Assembly: GCA_963210315.1 (NCBI GenBank) | Contig: OY723238.1 | Span: forward strand, 310,001 to 374,000 | Direction of reading: 5' to 3' | From: Rhynchopus euleeides | Lineage: Eukaryota; Euglenozoa; Diplonemea; Diplonemida; Diplonemidae | Length of the DNA: 64,000 nucleotides | Shown: positions 43,509 through 54,050 of the stretch, in pieces | Layout of the letters: each line of letters opens with the position of its first letter | Position numbering within the stretch: the first letter of the stretch is position 1 | The notes under the pieces: generated by a model | What the model was told of the DNA's origin: nothing | Database searches by the model: none | The model's input: only the letters and a program-made list of their open reading frames with translations | Position numbers and translations under genes: made by a program

Positions 43509-45405
43509 TACAGCAGCAGTCTCTCGAGTCTTCCTTTCAGATGATTTTTGCATTGATCGCTTCCACCTCAACCCGTCACTCGTCACGCGTTTTTTTTTCT
43601 CTCGCTGGCGCTAGTGATGTCGGCTGGCAGAAAAAACACACAACAAAACCCCCCCCCCCCCCCCGCGTGTCGAGTGACCTTACCTGTCTGAAGTACAGAA
43701 AATGTGTCGGGTTGGGTGGAGCATACACACACACATACACATATGTTCACACAACACAGGGCAAACCGCACAAACGTGTTCACACATCCGGCATCCTATG
43801 CGAAATACCCGCCGCTCCCCGGGAGCTGTTGCGGGAACCATCTGCTCTTCCGACCCACCGAGACTCTTGCCGTATTTTCTCTACCACACGGGGTGTGTTT
43901 TACCAAAATACAGCAGCAGTCTCTCGAGTCTTCCTTTCAGATGATTTTTGCATTGATCGCTTCCACCTAGGACCCTGAGGGCCCTTGGGCCAAGGGACGC
44001 CACGCGTTTTGTTAGATGGCCGGTGGAGTCTAGGGCGGAATGCGGACGTAGTGCTCTGATGACGACCCCCGGGTGTACTGATCTGCTTTCTGCTCATCAG
44101 TTGGGACCCACATGCATTCGATGCAGAGCTCAGCGCCCTGTGCAACCGTGAAGAGATCCGCAAGTATTCCGTTTGCCACGAACGATGACGAATGCCCCCG
44201 CTGTATTGAGTGCACGAGGGGTAGGTTGTCGACCATCAGACGTACCCGCTTGTTCGTATAGTGTAGGGCGGTAAGGCGTACTGCCTGGCGCGCCGCGTGT
44301 GCCTCCTTCAGGTATATGTGGTGCCCGGAACTCGGCCCCTGGAAATCTTCGTATGCCACGAGCGGAGCGGCTGTGTCGATGAGAACCCCCCAGCGCGTCG
44401 ATGACGCGTCAGACCACACTGTTACTGCGTCCGTCGGCGGTCGAAGTACCCAAAAGTTGGCCCGCATGCGGTGAGTACGCATCTTGATCTCGGCTCGCAC
44501 TGAGGGTCGGACCGCCACCTGGCGATCCCACGCGCCCCGGTCATCGACTGAGGCAGCTGCAATGTCCTTCATGAAAGTCAGGGTTGACGGGAGGAAACAC
44601 AGGTGGGCCTTCGTCGTGTAGGCATGCCACACCAAACCCCCCACGACTTTGAAGATCTCTCTTGGTGTAGCGGGCTTCCCCCCGACAACTGCCCTCAACT
44701 CTGTCCCCGACAGGAACTTCTCCAGCCATGATTCGTCTGATCTGTAGCGGTGGTTTCTCAGATCGAACGCGATCCCGAACGAGGTGAATCGCTGCACCGG
44801 GTGCCCGTAGTCTGGGTCATCGAGGTTCACCACAGCGTTGGTCTCGGCGCACCGGTGGAGGAAAGCGTCAAACGAACTCTGTACTCCTTCCTCCGACCCC
44901 CCCAACACAATGAAGTTATCCACCCACGTGGCCCCCTCTTCCTGTGGCAGGAGGACCCGGGCGGAGCGGTGCGCGATGCAGGGTGCGAATGACCACCCCA
45001 TGCACAACGCTTTCAGACGTGTGCGGACATAATCCCCTCGACGGTCACCCACGTTCACCCCGAAGTATTCGCGGATTTCCGGGTGCACGGGAAACTGGTA
45101 GAACCAGCTCTTCCCATCAGCCAGTGCTGCCCAGCTGTGCGATGTAATTTGATCTATCACGTCGGTGATCGGAGGGAGGCGCATGTCGAATGGGTGCGTC
45201 ATGAGGGCGTTGAGTGGTCTTCCATCCAGCACGAAACGCAAACCCCCCGACTTCTTTGGCACTGTGAATGCGTGCAGCACCAAACTCTGCGGGGCGGTCT
45301 CGAGGACTTCGAAACCGATCAAAGCGCTGAGGTGTGTCCGCAGATGTCTTGAGACTTTGTCGCACGCCGTATTTTCTCTACCACACGGGGTGTGTTTTAC
45401 CAAAA
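43509..45405 (-). mobile_element. DIRS/Ngaro-like element with split direct repeats
   Basis: Repeat B (starts TACAGCAGCAGTCTCTCGAG, 60 bp) is at the left end, 43509-43568. Repeat A (starts GCCGTATTTTCTCTACCACA, 40 bp) is at the right end, 45366-45405. An internal fused A-B is at 43869-43968. Joining the two ends would recreate the internal A-B, the hallmark of Ngaro/PAT-type tyrosine-recombinase retrotransposons. The host repeat is restored exactly if the element is removed (…CCGAAAA|ATATCGG…), with no target duplication, only a shared AAAA. Encodes RT-RNase H on the minus strand; no recombinase or gag is visible. Confidence 0.8.
44030..45403 (-). CDS. Reverse transcriptase-RNase H (DIRS/Gypsy-like)
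   Basis: About 457 codons; no ATG at the start, which lies in repeat A, so initiation or upstream joining is unclear. RT motifs in order: VPKKSGGLRFVLDGRPLN, motif A in AALADGKSWFYQFPVHP, ALCMGWSFAPCIAHRSARVLL, and the catalytic box as WVDNFIVLGG, where the usual second Asp is Asn. RNase H follows with its four acidic positions: WSDASSTRWG, KEAHAARQAV, MVDNLPLVHS, EQKADQYTRG. No protease, recombinase or Cys-knuckle. The D-to-N change could inactivate the RT or be a family feature. It ends inside the element 65 bp from the internal A-B repeat. Confidence 0.82.
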   Translation of the reverse strand: MVKHTPCGRENTACDKVSRHLRTHLSALIGFEVLETAPQSLVLHAFTVPKKSGGLRFVLDGRPLNALMTHPFDMRLPPITDVIDQITSHSWAALADGKSWFYQFPVHPEIREYFGVNVGDRRGDYVRTRLKALCMGWSFAPCIAHRSARVLLPQEEGATWVDNFIVLGGSEEGVQSSFDAFLHRCAETNAVVNLDDPDYGHPVQRFTSFGIAFDLRNHRYRSDESWLEKFLSGTELRAVVGGKPATPREIFKVVGGLVWHAYTTKAHLCFLPSTLTFMKDIAAASVDDRGAWDRQVAVRPSVRAEIKMRTHRMRANFWVLRPPTDAVTVWSDASSTRWGVLIDTAAPLVAYEDFQGPSSGHHIYLKEAHAARQAVRLTALHYTNKRVRLMVDNLPLVHSIQRGHSSSFVANGILADLFTVAQGAELCIECMWVPTDEQKADQYTRGSSSEHYVRIPP

Positions 45406-45525
45406 ATATCGGTGTGGCACCCCAGAGGGCCCGATTTTCGGTTTAGTCGGCCGAAAAAAAAAATTTTTTTTTCGGCCAAAAATTTTTTTTTTTCGACATG
45501 TCGAAAAATCGGTAATTCAGTACCC
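45406..45525. repeat. Tandem repeat, right part after the insertion
   Basis: Continues the unit interrupted at 43508 (ATATCGGTGTGGCACCCCAG...CGACATGTCGAAAAATCGG) and then ends. Confidence 0.85.
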
Positions 45526-45938
45526 CGGGGGGGTATGGAATCTGGTAACCTCGACCTGGCGACTACGGGTGACTACGCGCGACTACGACACAATGCGATT
45601 TTTTGCGAAAAAATCGATTTTTTTCGAAAATCTTACTCTCTTTTCCCCAGCCGAAAAACCGCGCGTAAATCGCCTAAAAGTGACTAAGAATGACTAAATT
45701 TCCATACCCCCACAGGCACGTTAAACTTTTTTTTTGCGGAGTGCAGATCGCACTGAGCGACACACACGTGTAATCTTCTTTGGAAGGTGCCGTGTGGCAT
45801 ACAGGAGGGGAAGAGACAACTCGCCATTCCAACACATAACAAGCCACGCCACTCTGCTACTGAACGGCGGGGAGGGGCGGGGGGGCGGGCACAGACCCTC
45901 TCACCCCACCCCCACCCCCTAGTCTTCCTCCTCTCTTC
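45526..45938. other. Spacer, no gene seen
   Basis: T-rich stretch 45598-45640 and a GACTACG(G/C) short repeat at 45561-45590. Nothing else recognisable. Confidence 0.4.
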
Positions 45939-46604
45939 TCAGAAGCTGTTCTTGGGGTTTTTCAGCACCTCCAACTCTTCCGGCGTACTCTCCCTCCCCA
46001 ACGCGATGTTGCGGTGCGGGAAACGCCCGAATTTCGACACCAGATCGTAGTGACGCTGCCCCCAGCCGTCCGGCGTATAGATCCCGCGCTCCTTCTCGAC
46101 CTGGACACCCATCGCCTGGTCCTCCACCTTCTCAGAATGCATCAGCGGCAGGAAGAAGAACAGAACCTGTGGCTCTTTCACCTGAGTGTGGTACCCCTTG
46201 CTGTGCGCCAGGCGCGACAGACGGACGCCAATCTCATCGCCGCTAAAGGCTGCGGGCGTGTCGCGATAGATGTGCCGCGTGAACTGGTCGACGAGCAGCG
46301 TCTTCGCCAGACAGCCCTCAGGGTGGTCCTCCCACTCAGCAAATCCCCCGCCCAATGCGTGCTCCACGTCGGAGGTGAACTTCTCCTTCACCTCTGCGTC
46401 GACTGCGTCGCTCTTCCCGAAGTGCATCTTCATCGTGCTGGGGGGGATGACCCACTTTCCTTCATCGTTCTTCGCCAGACCTGGAAACCAGAACCCAAGC
46501 ACAGCATCCCACGGCTGTGCCATTGTGTGTCCGAAGGCGCGCTGCCGGTTGCAGGAGGCTGCACGGAGTCCGGAAAAGCGCGACCAGGAGGCAAGAACCT
46601 GCAT
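45939..46604 (-). CDS. DUF924-family protein
   Basis: 221 aa from ATG 46604; other in-frame ATGs at 46721 (260 aa) and 46523 (194 aa). The domain starts at WDAVLGFWFPG and runs to the end. It includes the family's signature pieces CLAKTLLVDQFTRHIYRDTPAAFSGDEIGVRLS, VLFFFLPLMHSEKVEDQ, and the C-terminal SKFGRFPHRNIALGRESTPEELEVL. The stretch MQVLASWSRFSGLRAASCNRQRAFGH before the domain is Arg/Ser-rich without acids, compatible with a mitochondrial presequence (inference). The family is widespread in bacteria and eukaryotes and has no firmly known function. Upstream are WD40 copy E and a dispersed repeat. Confidence 0.9.
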   Translation of the reverse strand: MQVLASWSRFSGLRAASCNRQRAFGHTMAQPWDAVLGFWFPGLAKNDEGKWVIPPSTMKMHFGKSDAVDAEVKEKFTSDVEHALGGGFAEWEDHPEGCLAKTLLVDQFTRHIYRDTPAAFSGDEIGVRLSRLAHSKGYHTQVKEPQVLFFFLPLMHSEKVEDQAMGVQVEKERGIYTPDGWGQRHYDLVSKFGRFPHRNIALGRESTPEELEVLKNPKNSF

Positions 46605-46829
46605 GGAGGAGGGCTGCCCGAAGGACACTGGACTGGGTGGAGATGGGGGGGGTGGGGTGGGGTGGCAGTCATGCAGGGAGGTCGCACGGGGGACGGCCCC
46701 TCGGACAGATAGGTTTGGCATGGAGAATAGGGGGCGGGGGTTGGGGGTTGGGTGAGATCTTCCTTTCCTGCACTCTCTGGTCTCGCTCCGACAAGGGGAG
46801 TGGAGCGAAAAGTCGCCGCTAATCGCCCT

Positions 46830-47160
46830 CCTGCCGTTTTGATGTGGACACCCTGTCCAGCAATTGTGGGAGAGTTCCAGACTACTTTTTGTTGAGCGTA
46901 CACTTGCTGCCTCAAGACTGCTCTGAGGCCCTGTGAAGCGACATGAATGTTCTGTTCTGAAAGATTCAGTCGGGCGATTTTTTTCAGGTGGATCTCCGGG
47001 TGGGGAGAGAACCGGCGCTTTCCATCAATACTGCACGACATCGCTATGCCTCGTCGCTCGTATGTCGTAATCAGGCAGGGAACGAAACCCGGAAGGTCCT
47101 CTGACAAGTGGATGTGAAAATGCGTTGACGCTTCCACCACCCCAGAGAAGCCTGCAGCTT
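46830..47160. repeat. Dispersed repeat R2, copy 1
   Basis: Segments CCCTGTCCAGCAA, GACTACTTTTTGTTGAGCG and CACTTGCTG...CTGTGAAG recur at 54160-54350, and more diverged at 61425-61540. It abuts and truncates the 3' module of WD40 copy E at about 47160. Confidence 0.65.
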
Positions 47161-47267
47161 CGATGGGATGCACGCTGCCTCCAACCAGCAGGGCCAGGAG
47201 GTGCTGTGCTGCGAGGCAACGAGCAAGGCAGTGCACCGCAAGCACACAAGCAGAACAGGTTGCCTCA

Positions 47268-48388
47268 GTGCTGCCCTCACGCGGAACGTCACACACAGCA
47301 TACACATTCACAGAAGGGTTGGTTGGTGTGAAGACCCACCTCCCACAGGGGCTGAGTGCAACACCCTCTCCATATGACTCCACTTGTCCCACGCACTGCA
47401 AGGTGCTGAGGCTGTACAACTTGGTCTGGTGATAGGCCACAACATCACCTGGCTGTGACACCGCAAGGTGGTACGGGTAGTTCGTTAGAACCACAGTACG
47501 GATGCAGGTGAGGGTGGTTGTGCACCACACCTTCAGTGACTTGTCACCAGAAGACGACACCAGGTGCTGCTCGTCCTGACTCAGGGCGATGTTGTACACA
47601 GTAGCTGTGTGTTCAGACAGGGTGTCGGTGTGGGTGAGGGTGCTGATGTCATACACACGGATGGTCTTATCGCGTGACCCGGTGAAGATCCTCGTAGTTG
47701 ACACTGCAATCCCATATTGACGTTCGTCTGGCCCCTCCAGCACTGTGGCACTTGGTGTGCCCTCCAAGTCCCACACACGCACCTTCCCATCATCGTCACC
47801 CGACACGAGACGTCCACAGTGTGTCCACCCTGCACTCCACACGTCTGTGTCGTGCTCCTCCAGACACCACACCTGTTCCCACGTTGCTGTCAGCCACACG
47901 CAGATGGTGTTGTCCCTTGAGCACGTTGCCAGCCACGTACCACAGACAGAGAACGCAGTGGACGGAATGCCCTTCACTCCATGTGTGAGGTCCACCACCA
48001 CAGCAGCAGTCGTGGTGTCAAACACAGTGATGTGTCCTTTGCTGTACCCCACTGAACACAGGATGCCACACCTCGACAGTGTGATGCACTTGACATTCTG
48101 GTCGCCACAGTTGTAGACAGCGGGAGCGTCGACGTGTGGCCACCTTCGGACGAGCTGGACACGATCCCCAACCTCGAGACCCGTGTTGGCAACGCGCTCT
48201 GCATCGTCCAGGTCCTCGTCACACCCTTCGATGCGTGCCGCCAGCCCTGCAGCCTCCCGGTCTGCGTTGATGGAACCCGCGAACATCTCCTTGACCGCAT
48301 CCGCCTTCAGGCTGAGCACGGTCCCGCCATCCGCAACACCGACGACACAGCTCCGCCCGCTCTCCACATGACACACTGACACGTCCAT
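47268..48388 (-). CDS. WD40 beta-propeller protein, family copy E
   Basis: Starts at ATG 48388 (MDVSVCHVESG). Family homology runs to PREGST near 47268, where the usual TAG stop is GAG. The frame therefore stays open to 46430 through the 3' module, repeat R2 and the 5' side of the DUF924 gene (652 codons in all). I end the call at the homology limit and regard the extension as probable read-through. Variants: GVKGIPSTAF, CSRDNTI, EGPDERQYGIA, GSRDKTI, EHTATVYNIA, SSGDKS, VLTNYPYHLA. Two or three residues are deleted in VVAYHQTKLY. Confidence 0.82.
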
Positions 48389-48650
48389 CCTTCCCCTCTC
48401 TTCCCCTCAACGACAACCCCACGGTCCTCACACACAGACCTACTCTTCTGACACGGGTGGTGGTGGGGACACTGCCGTTCTTTGGACGACAAGGAGGCAG
48501 GGCGGTCGATGCGACCACCGGAGGGGTTGATGGCCTTGCTGTCTAGCTGTCATGTGAGTGCTCGAACAAGCTAGCGAGGATGGTGATGGCGGGGTGCTAG
48601 GACGACAGGCTGAGCGGGATGGAGGAGCCAGAACACGTCGGAGAGGGTGG
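48389..48650. other. Short spacer between copies E and F
   Basis: Unique sequence. Its right part (48555-48605, GGTGATGGCGGGG...) has a relative near 62960-63010 upstream of the copy G module. Confidence 0.4.
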
Positions 48651-48824
48651 TTGGAGGGGCTTGGGAGGGTGGGGGCAGAGGCTGTCTGGAAGCACTGTGT
48701 CATGCTGAGCAGTCGCACCTCAGATGCAGTGCACGCTGCCTCCAACCAGCAGGGTCAGGAGGTGCTGTGCTGCGAGGCAACGAGCAAGGCAGTGCACCGC
48801 AAGCACACAAGCAGAACAGGTTGC

Positions 48825-49957
48825 CTAAGTGCTGCCCTCACCCGGAACGTCACACACAGCACACACATTCACAGAAGAGTTGCTTGATGTTAAGACCCAC
48901 CTCCCACAGGGGCTGAGTGCAACCCCTCCACCCTTTGACTCCACTTGTCCCAAGCACTGCAAGGTGCTGAGGCTGTACAACTTGGTCTGGTGATAGAAGG
49001 ACACTGCCACAACATCACCTGGCTGTGACACGGCAAGCATGGACGGGGTATCAGAGAGAGCGACAGTACGGATGCAGGTGAGGGTGGTTGTGCACCACAC
49101 CTTCAGTGACTTGTCATTAGAGGACGACACCAGGTGCTGCTCGTCCTGAGTCAGGGCGATGTTGTACACAGCATCTGTGTGCTCAGACAGGGTGTCGGTG
49201 TGGGTGAGGGTGCTGATGTCATACACACGGATGGTCTCGTCCTCTGACCCGGTGAAGATCCTCGTAGTTGACACTGCAATACCACAAACAGAATCGCTGT
49301 GCTCCTCCAGCACTGTGGCACTTGGTGTGCCCTCCAAGTCCCACACACACACCTTCCCATCTTCGTCACCCGACACGAGACGTCCACAGTGTGTCCACCC
49401 TGCACTCCACACGTCTGTGTTATGCTCCTCCAGACACCACACCTGTTCCCACGTTGCTGTCAGCCACACGCAGATGGTGCTGTGAATTGAGCACGTTGCC
49501 AACCACGTCCCACAGACTGAGAACGCAGTGGAGAGAATGGTTACCGCCCCATGTGTGAGGTGCGCCACCACACCAGCAGTCGTGGTGTCAAACACAGTGA
49601 TGTGACCCCTATTGTACGCCACTGAACACAGGGTGCCACACATCGACAGTGCGACGCGTTCTACGTCCTCATGCACTGTGTCGTAGACAGCGGGAGCGTT
49701 GACGTGTGGCCACCTGCGGACGAGCTGGACACGATCCCCGTCCTCGAGACCCGTGTTGGCAACGCGCTCTGCATCGTCCAGGTCCTCGTCACACCCTTCG
49801 ATGCGTGCCGCCAGCCCTGCAGCCTTTCGGTCTGCGTTGACGGAACCCGCGAACATCTCCTTGACCGCATCCGCCTTCAGGCTGAGCACGGTCCCGCCAT
49901 CCGCAACACCGACGACACAGCTCCGCCCGCTCTCCACATGAAGCAGTGTCACTTCCA
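48825..49957 (-). CDS. WD40 beta-propeller protein, family copy F
   Basis: 377 aa from ATG 49957 (MEVTLLHVESGRSC). The open frame upstream to 50129 overlaps the LINE 3' tail and is not family sequence. Variants: GAVTILSTAF, CSIHSTI (both loop residues changed), HNTDVWSAGW, EEHSDSVCGIA, GSEDETI, EHTDAVYNIA, SSNDKS. Blade start YDTVHEDVERVALSMCG is unique among the copies. Ends CDVPGEGST; module 48655-48824 follows with GTGAGG. The LINE inserted about 85 bp upstream of its start, so its promoter may be displaced. Confidence 0.87.
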
Positions 49958-50043
49958 TAGTTCCCCTTCTCTCCCTGTGCACCTCGTTGGTAGGGTGGAT
50001 GGGGAAGGCTCCGTGTGTTCTGTGACACGGGGGTGGTCCGAAC

Positions 50044-52182
50044 TTTGAACGATTTTTGAACGATTTTTGGCCGTGCTCGTCGCGTCCCCCGGTGAGGGGG
50101 GACGCTGTTTCGTGTTCTCCTTGCCGCACGGAGGCATTGCCTTACGTCGCCTCTTCCTCTTTTCCTTTATGGGCGGGTTAGTCTGGCTCAGAGGGCGGGA
50201 CCGTGCTGATATGCACAGTGACGACTCTCCCTTTTTTTGTTGTGCCCGCCTCCTGCCGAGTCGTGGCTGCTGCCTCTCAGACTGGGGGCGGGCGGTCGCC
50301 GACGCTGACGCGCCTGGCGGCCCGTGGAAAGTGACGTGGGTCTGGGGGTGGGGGGGGGGGGGTGCTGGGGTGTCAGGCCGAAGCCCTTGACCGCTGTTGA
50401 TTTTTGCAGGTTTCACGAGATCAGGTAGTCCTTCTCGCTGTGCTCCGTCACCCCTGCCTCAGCCAGGTAGCGTAGGGCCCCCTTGCAGTTGTGCAGCAGC
50501 AGGTTGTGCACGCTTGTGGCTGTGAGGTGGTGTCGGGCTGACGCTGTCGCGGGACAGCCGAAGAATAGGTGCTTCAGCGAGACCCCAGGCGGGGGGCTGT
50601 CCGGCGCAAGCTTCAGGCAGGGTTTGCACGGTGGTTGTGCGCTGCCCGGGACGTCGTGGTCGTACACCAGGCGGTGGTGGTCGGCCCGGAGGCGGCGGAT
50701 GGTGGTTTCCCCTAAGCGGGTAAGGCCCTCCATGCGGAGGTCAGGGCGCTGCAGTCGCGTCTCCCCGATTCCTGACCGATACGCGTACACGCTGTCTGTG
50801 CGGGGCAACGTGGTCCCGCTGTATATGTGTCGGCGGAGGGTGACACGGGCCGACGCGAGGCTGATCGGCTCCATCTGGGGCTTGAACGCACCGATCTGCG
50901 CCTGCTTGTCAGCAAGTTCGTTCCCTACCACCCCAACATGCGACGGGATGTAGCGGAGGTGGGTGGTGACATCGTATGTTTGGGCGAGCTTGCGCAGCCT
51001 CTGCCAGATGTCCCATTCGGTGGACCCCCTCGCTCGCTGGGGGCCGCTCAGCAGTGCATTCAGTGCGCTCTGCGAGTCGGTGAGGATGGCGACCGTTTCG
51101 CCTTGGGTTACCACGGTGCATAGGTGGGCGAGGGATTCTCTGATGGCCACCAGCTCTGCCTGGTAGCTGATGCAACGGAGTCCTGCCGGCCAGGCGAGCT
51201 TTTTCTTGAGGCGGCCCTCCGGCATGCTGTACACCGCTGCGCCCGCGCCGCCCTGTTGCTGCCGCGATGTGGAGTTGGAGACTGACCCGTCGGTGTAGAC
51301 ATGCCAGGCGCACGTCGGGAGGGCCTGGATGGTCTGCTCTGCCAGGTCCCGGAGGGTGTCTTTCGGGGTGGCGGCCTTCGGGGCGGTGAGCCCCGGCAGC
51401 GTCGCCAGGATGTGCACTCGTGGCAGCACCAGGTTCCATTCCCAGGGGGGGATGGGGTGTGCTGCATGCAGGGGGGCCAGCAGGGGGGTGCGCCCGTCGA
51501 CCTTCGAGGATTTCACCAGACTCCGTGCCTGATGTAGCCAGCTGCCTCCCGTGTTCCCGGTATTTAGTTGCGCCCGGTATCCTGGGGAGTGGGGCACGCG
51601 GCGGAAGCGTTCGTGGTCTGTGCACACCGCAACCTTGAAGTCGAGGTCGAGGTCTCGTAGGTGTGATTCCCAGAGGAGCTTCGCCGTGCTGGTGTTCTTC
51701 ATGCAGCCTGTGATAATCAGGGCTGCGGTGCGGTGGACATCTTGCAGGCGTTTGAGGTTCCTCGCGGTCAGGCCAGGGGTGTAAACGCTTGCGGCGTACA
51801 TCAGGATGGGGTAGACATACGTCAGGTAGGCCTGGCGCAGCGTGTCTCCACTTGAGCCCCAGTCGGTGCCTGCCAACATACGCAGTATGCTCAGGCGTCG
51901 CATACAGGTGGTCACGACGTGGTCGACGTGGTCCGACATCGTGTAGCAGGCATCGATGTAAACCCCGAGGTATTTTGCTGTGGAGTCGTGCTGGAGGGGG
52001 GTGCCGTCTGGGAGCTCCATGCGCTTGTGCTCGCCCAGTGCTTCAGGCGTCGTTCCCATCAGCGTGTAGCAGCACTTGCTGGGGGAGAGCTGCAGCCCGT
52101 GGAGTGGGACTTCGGCGGCGAGTGCTGATATGACGCCCTGTGCGGTGCTTAGGGCGTCGGTGTAGGTTTTTTTTTTTTTTTT
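50044..52182 (-). mobile_element. 5'-truncated LINE retrotransposon
   Basis: Contains the coding part 50413-52160 and a 3' region to 50044 ending in AAAAATCGTTC repeats. The 3' region is shared with 13036-13292. The 5' end is an A-run of 17 (T-run 52166-52182 on plus) directly joined to sequence downstream of the RT catalytic core, so most of the RT, the endonuclease and ORF1 are absent. Confidence 0.8.
50413..52160 (-). pseudogene. LINE polyprotein fragment: RT thumb, RNase H, zinc knuckle
   Basis: The frame (open to 52254, the first 30 codons being A-tract and flank) starts within RT after the catalytic box (LHGLQLSPSKCCYTLMGTTP, TAKYLGVYIDA, AYLTYVYPILMYAASVY, LKRLQDVHRTAALIITGC). It continues into a complete-looking RNase H: YTDGSVSNS, SYQAELVAIRESL, AILTDSQSALNAL, IPSHVGVVGNELADKQAQ. 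The end is CKPCLK...LKHLFFGCPATASARHH (C2HC knuckle). No stops or shifts in 580 codons suggests a recent insertion. As a truncated copy it cannot reverse-transcribe itself. Confidence 0.85.
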
Positions 52183-54050
52183 ATACTTTACTGACACACA
52201 GTTGACAACCCCCGCACACTCGACACTGGGTTGTATCGGAGATCTGCGGCCCATTATCTCAGCTTCGGAAATCCAAAAGCGCCAACAGCGTCAAACGGAG
52301 CGTCAAGAGCGACAACAAGCGCAATTGCAGCGGATGCCCTGCCGCTGCATGCCTCCGTTCACCGACGCCTGAAAAGGCCCCGGTCCGCCGTGGCCGACGA
52401 AGCTACTTGGTCAGAGGGGCTGGGGCTTGGGGGCTGTTGTCACTTCCATAGTTCTCCCACACACAGAGTGCACAAGTCTTCGAGGGGGTGGTTCCAGGGG
52501 TACTGCAGGTCGGTTCCGGTCGAGGGCTGTGCAGGGATTGTGGCCACACAGATTCTCTAGATGGTTGGTTGGGTAGAGGCGGTCCTCGCCAGTTTTTTCG
52601 GCGAAGTTCGGCGGTTTTCACCAAAAGAGAGAGAGGGGGGGTGGGGGGTGCACAACAATGTTCAGTCCCCGCACGTCTGGATGTGTCAATTGTCATGTTT
52701 TCGGGGGGTGGGAGGCAGGGTGTGAAGTAAACGAACTGCGCCGCGGGGTTTGGGGTTGGGGCCTTATTTCTCAGGCGGGTGGGTGGGGTTGACCAGGTCA
52801 ACCCCACCCAAAAGGGGCTGGGCAAGGATGTGGGTGTGGTCTCTGACTTGCCAGTACATCCAGTTCAGTTTCGAGCCCGCAGTCGCACAATATGGCTTCG
52901 TCCATAAAACCTCCACCCCCTCCAAATACCGTAATCTAGCAATTTTTCAGGGTTTCACCCATTTCCGACCATCTGCACCCCTCTGTCACCCGCCAGACAC
53001 CCACAAAACCCATACCGCACCTCCGGATGTGGTCTCAGAGGGCATTGTCACCCCCCAGTGGCCATTTTTTACGGATTTTCTGCCATTTCTGACCCCTGCC
53101 AGCCACCCCGCAGAACCGCCTCAAAGGGGCCCCTTGTGGTGCAACAAGTGCTGATCTCATCATTGACCTGGGCCCCTTTCGGAGCCAAGAGTGTGTGTGG
53201 TGTTAGCACGGCATCATCTTCACAGCTTGGTGTCACCGAGCAGCCACCGTACACGGGCACATCAAGAGGCCCTTTCTCGGACTTGGAACAGTACACCGAG
53301 GCACGATGGTCTCAGGGGAATCAAGTCGTGCGATGTGGACGGGCCCTTTCGGGGACAGGCCACATGCAGCGATGAGAACAGAGTGCCCTCATCATGTTCC
53401 ATGCTCCACCATGTTGAGGGACGGGACGCTTCATGTGAATGGTGTGGTTTCTGCAGACCCTAAAATGCTGTCTCTGCAATGCTCCTACCGAAGAAGATAT
53501 TCCACAATAGTACACATCCTGTGGTACACCCTGCCGATGGCTCGGCATACGGGCAGCCTCGGTCTGTCTGTCGGCAAGATGGGGGGTGCAACCCGTTGCT
53601 GACCACCCGGCTCGACTCGGTTCTCTGGTGTTTCAAGGAAGAATGTCGTCACCTAGCCGGCACCTGCACAGATCCATTGCACCTCCATGTCACTCTGGTT
53701 CGGGGTGGCAGGTTGCTGGAGTGGGCCGGAGTGATGGGCTGTGCGTCAAGGCATCTTGCATGATGACCTTGCCATCAAGCTTCTCACCATGTACCAAGAA
53801 ACATTTCCCGGCTCTACTACCCTGTCTGCGAGGTGGCTGACAGGGGCCATTTTTTTTCACCGGCATTTTTGAGATTTCCAGCGGACAGGAAAATCACTGT
53901 GTTATGTGCAAAAAAAAGCTGAGAAAATCACAACACCCTCTCAACTCCATTCCTTACTCCCGTTCCACCACTCGGTATGCGATGGCGAGTGTCCCCAATA
54001 TCTAGCGCTGCGTGTGTCAAATGATCAGAAGAGTAGCAACCGTGTTCTTC
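52183..54050. other. Spacer, no gene seen
   Basis: Several frames of 75-140 codons, none with a recognisable domain. A near-perfect 14-bp hairpin with a one-base loop (GGGTGGGGTTGACC/GGTCAACCCCACCC) lies at 52781-52809. Confidence 0.4.

Noticed and set aside
42873..43614. Long Lys/Phe/Pro-rich open frames on both strands
   Set aside because: They are produced by the 163-186-bp tandem repeat with A and T runs; the same words recur per unit and there is no protein-like composition.
48825..50129. Longer N-terminus for WD40 copy F
   Set aside because: The extension runs into the LINE 3' tail.
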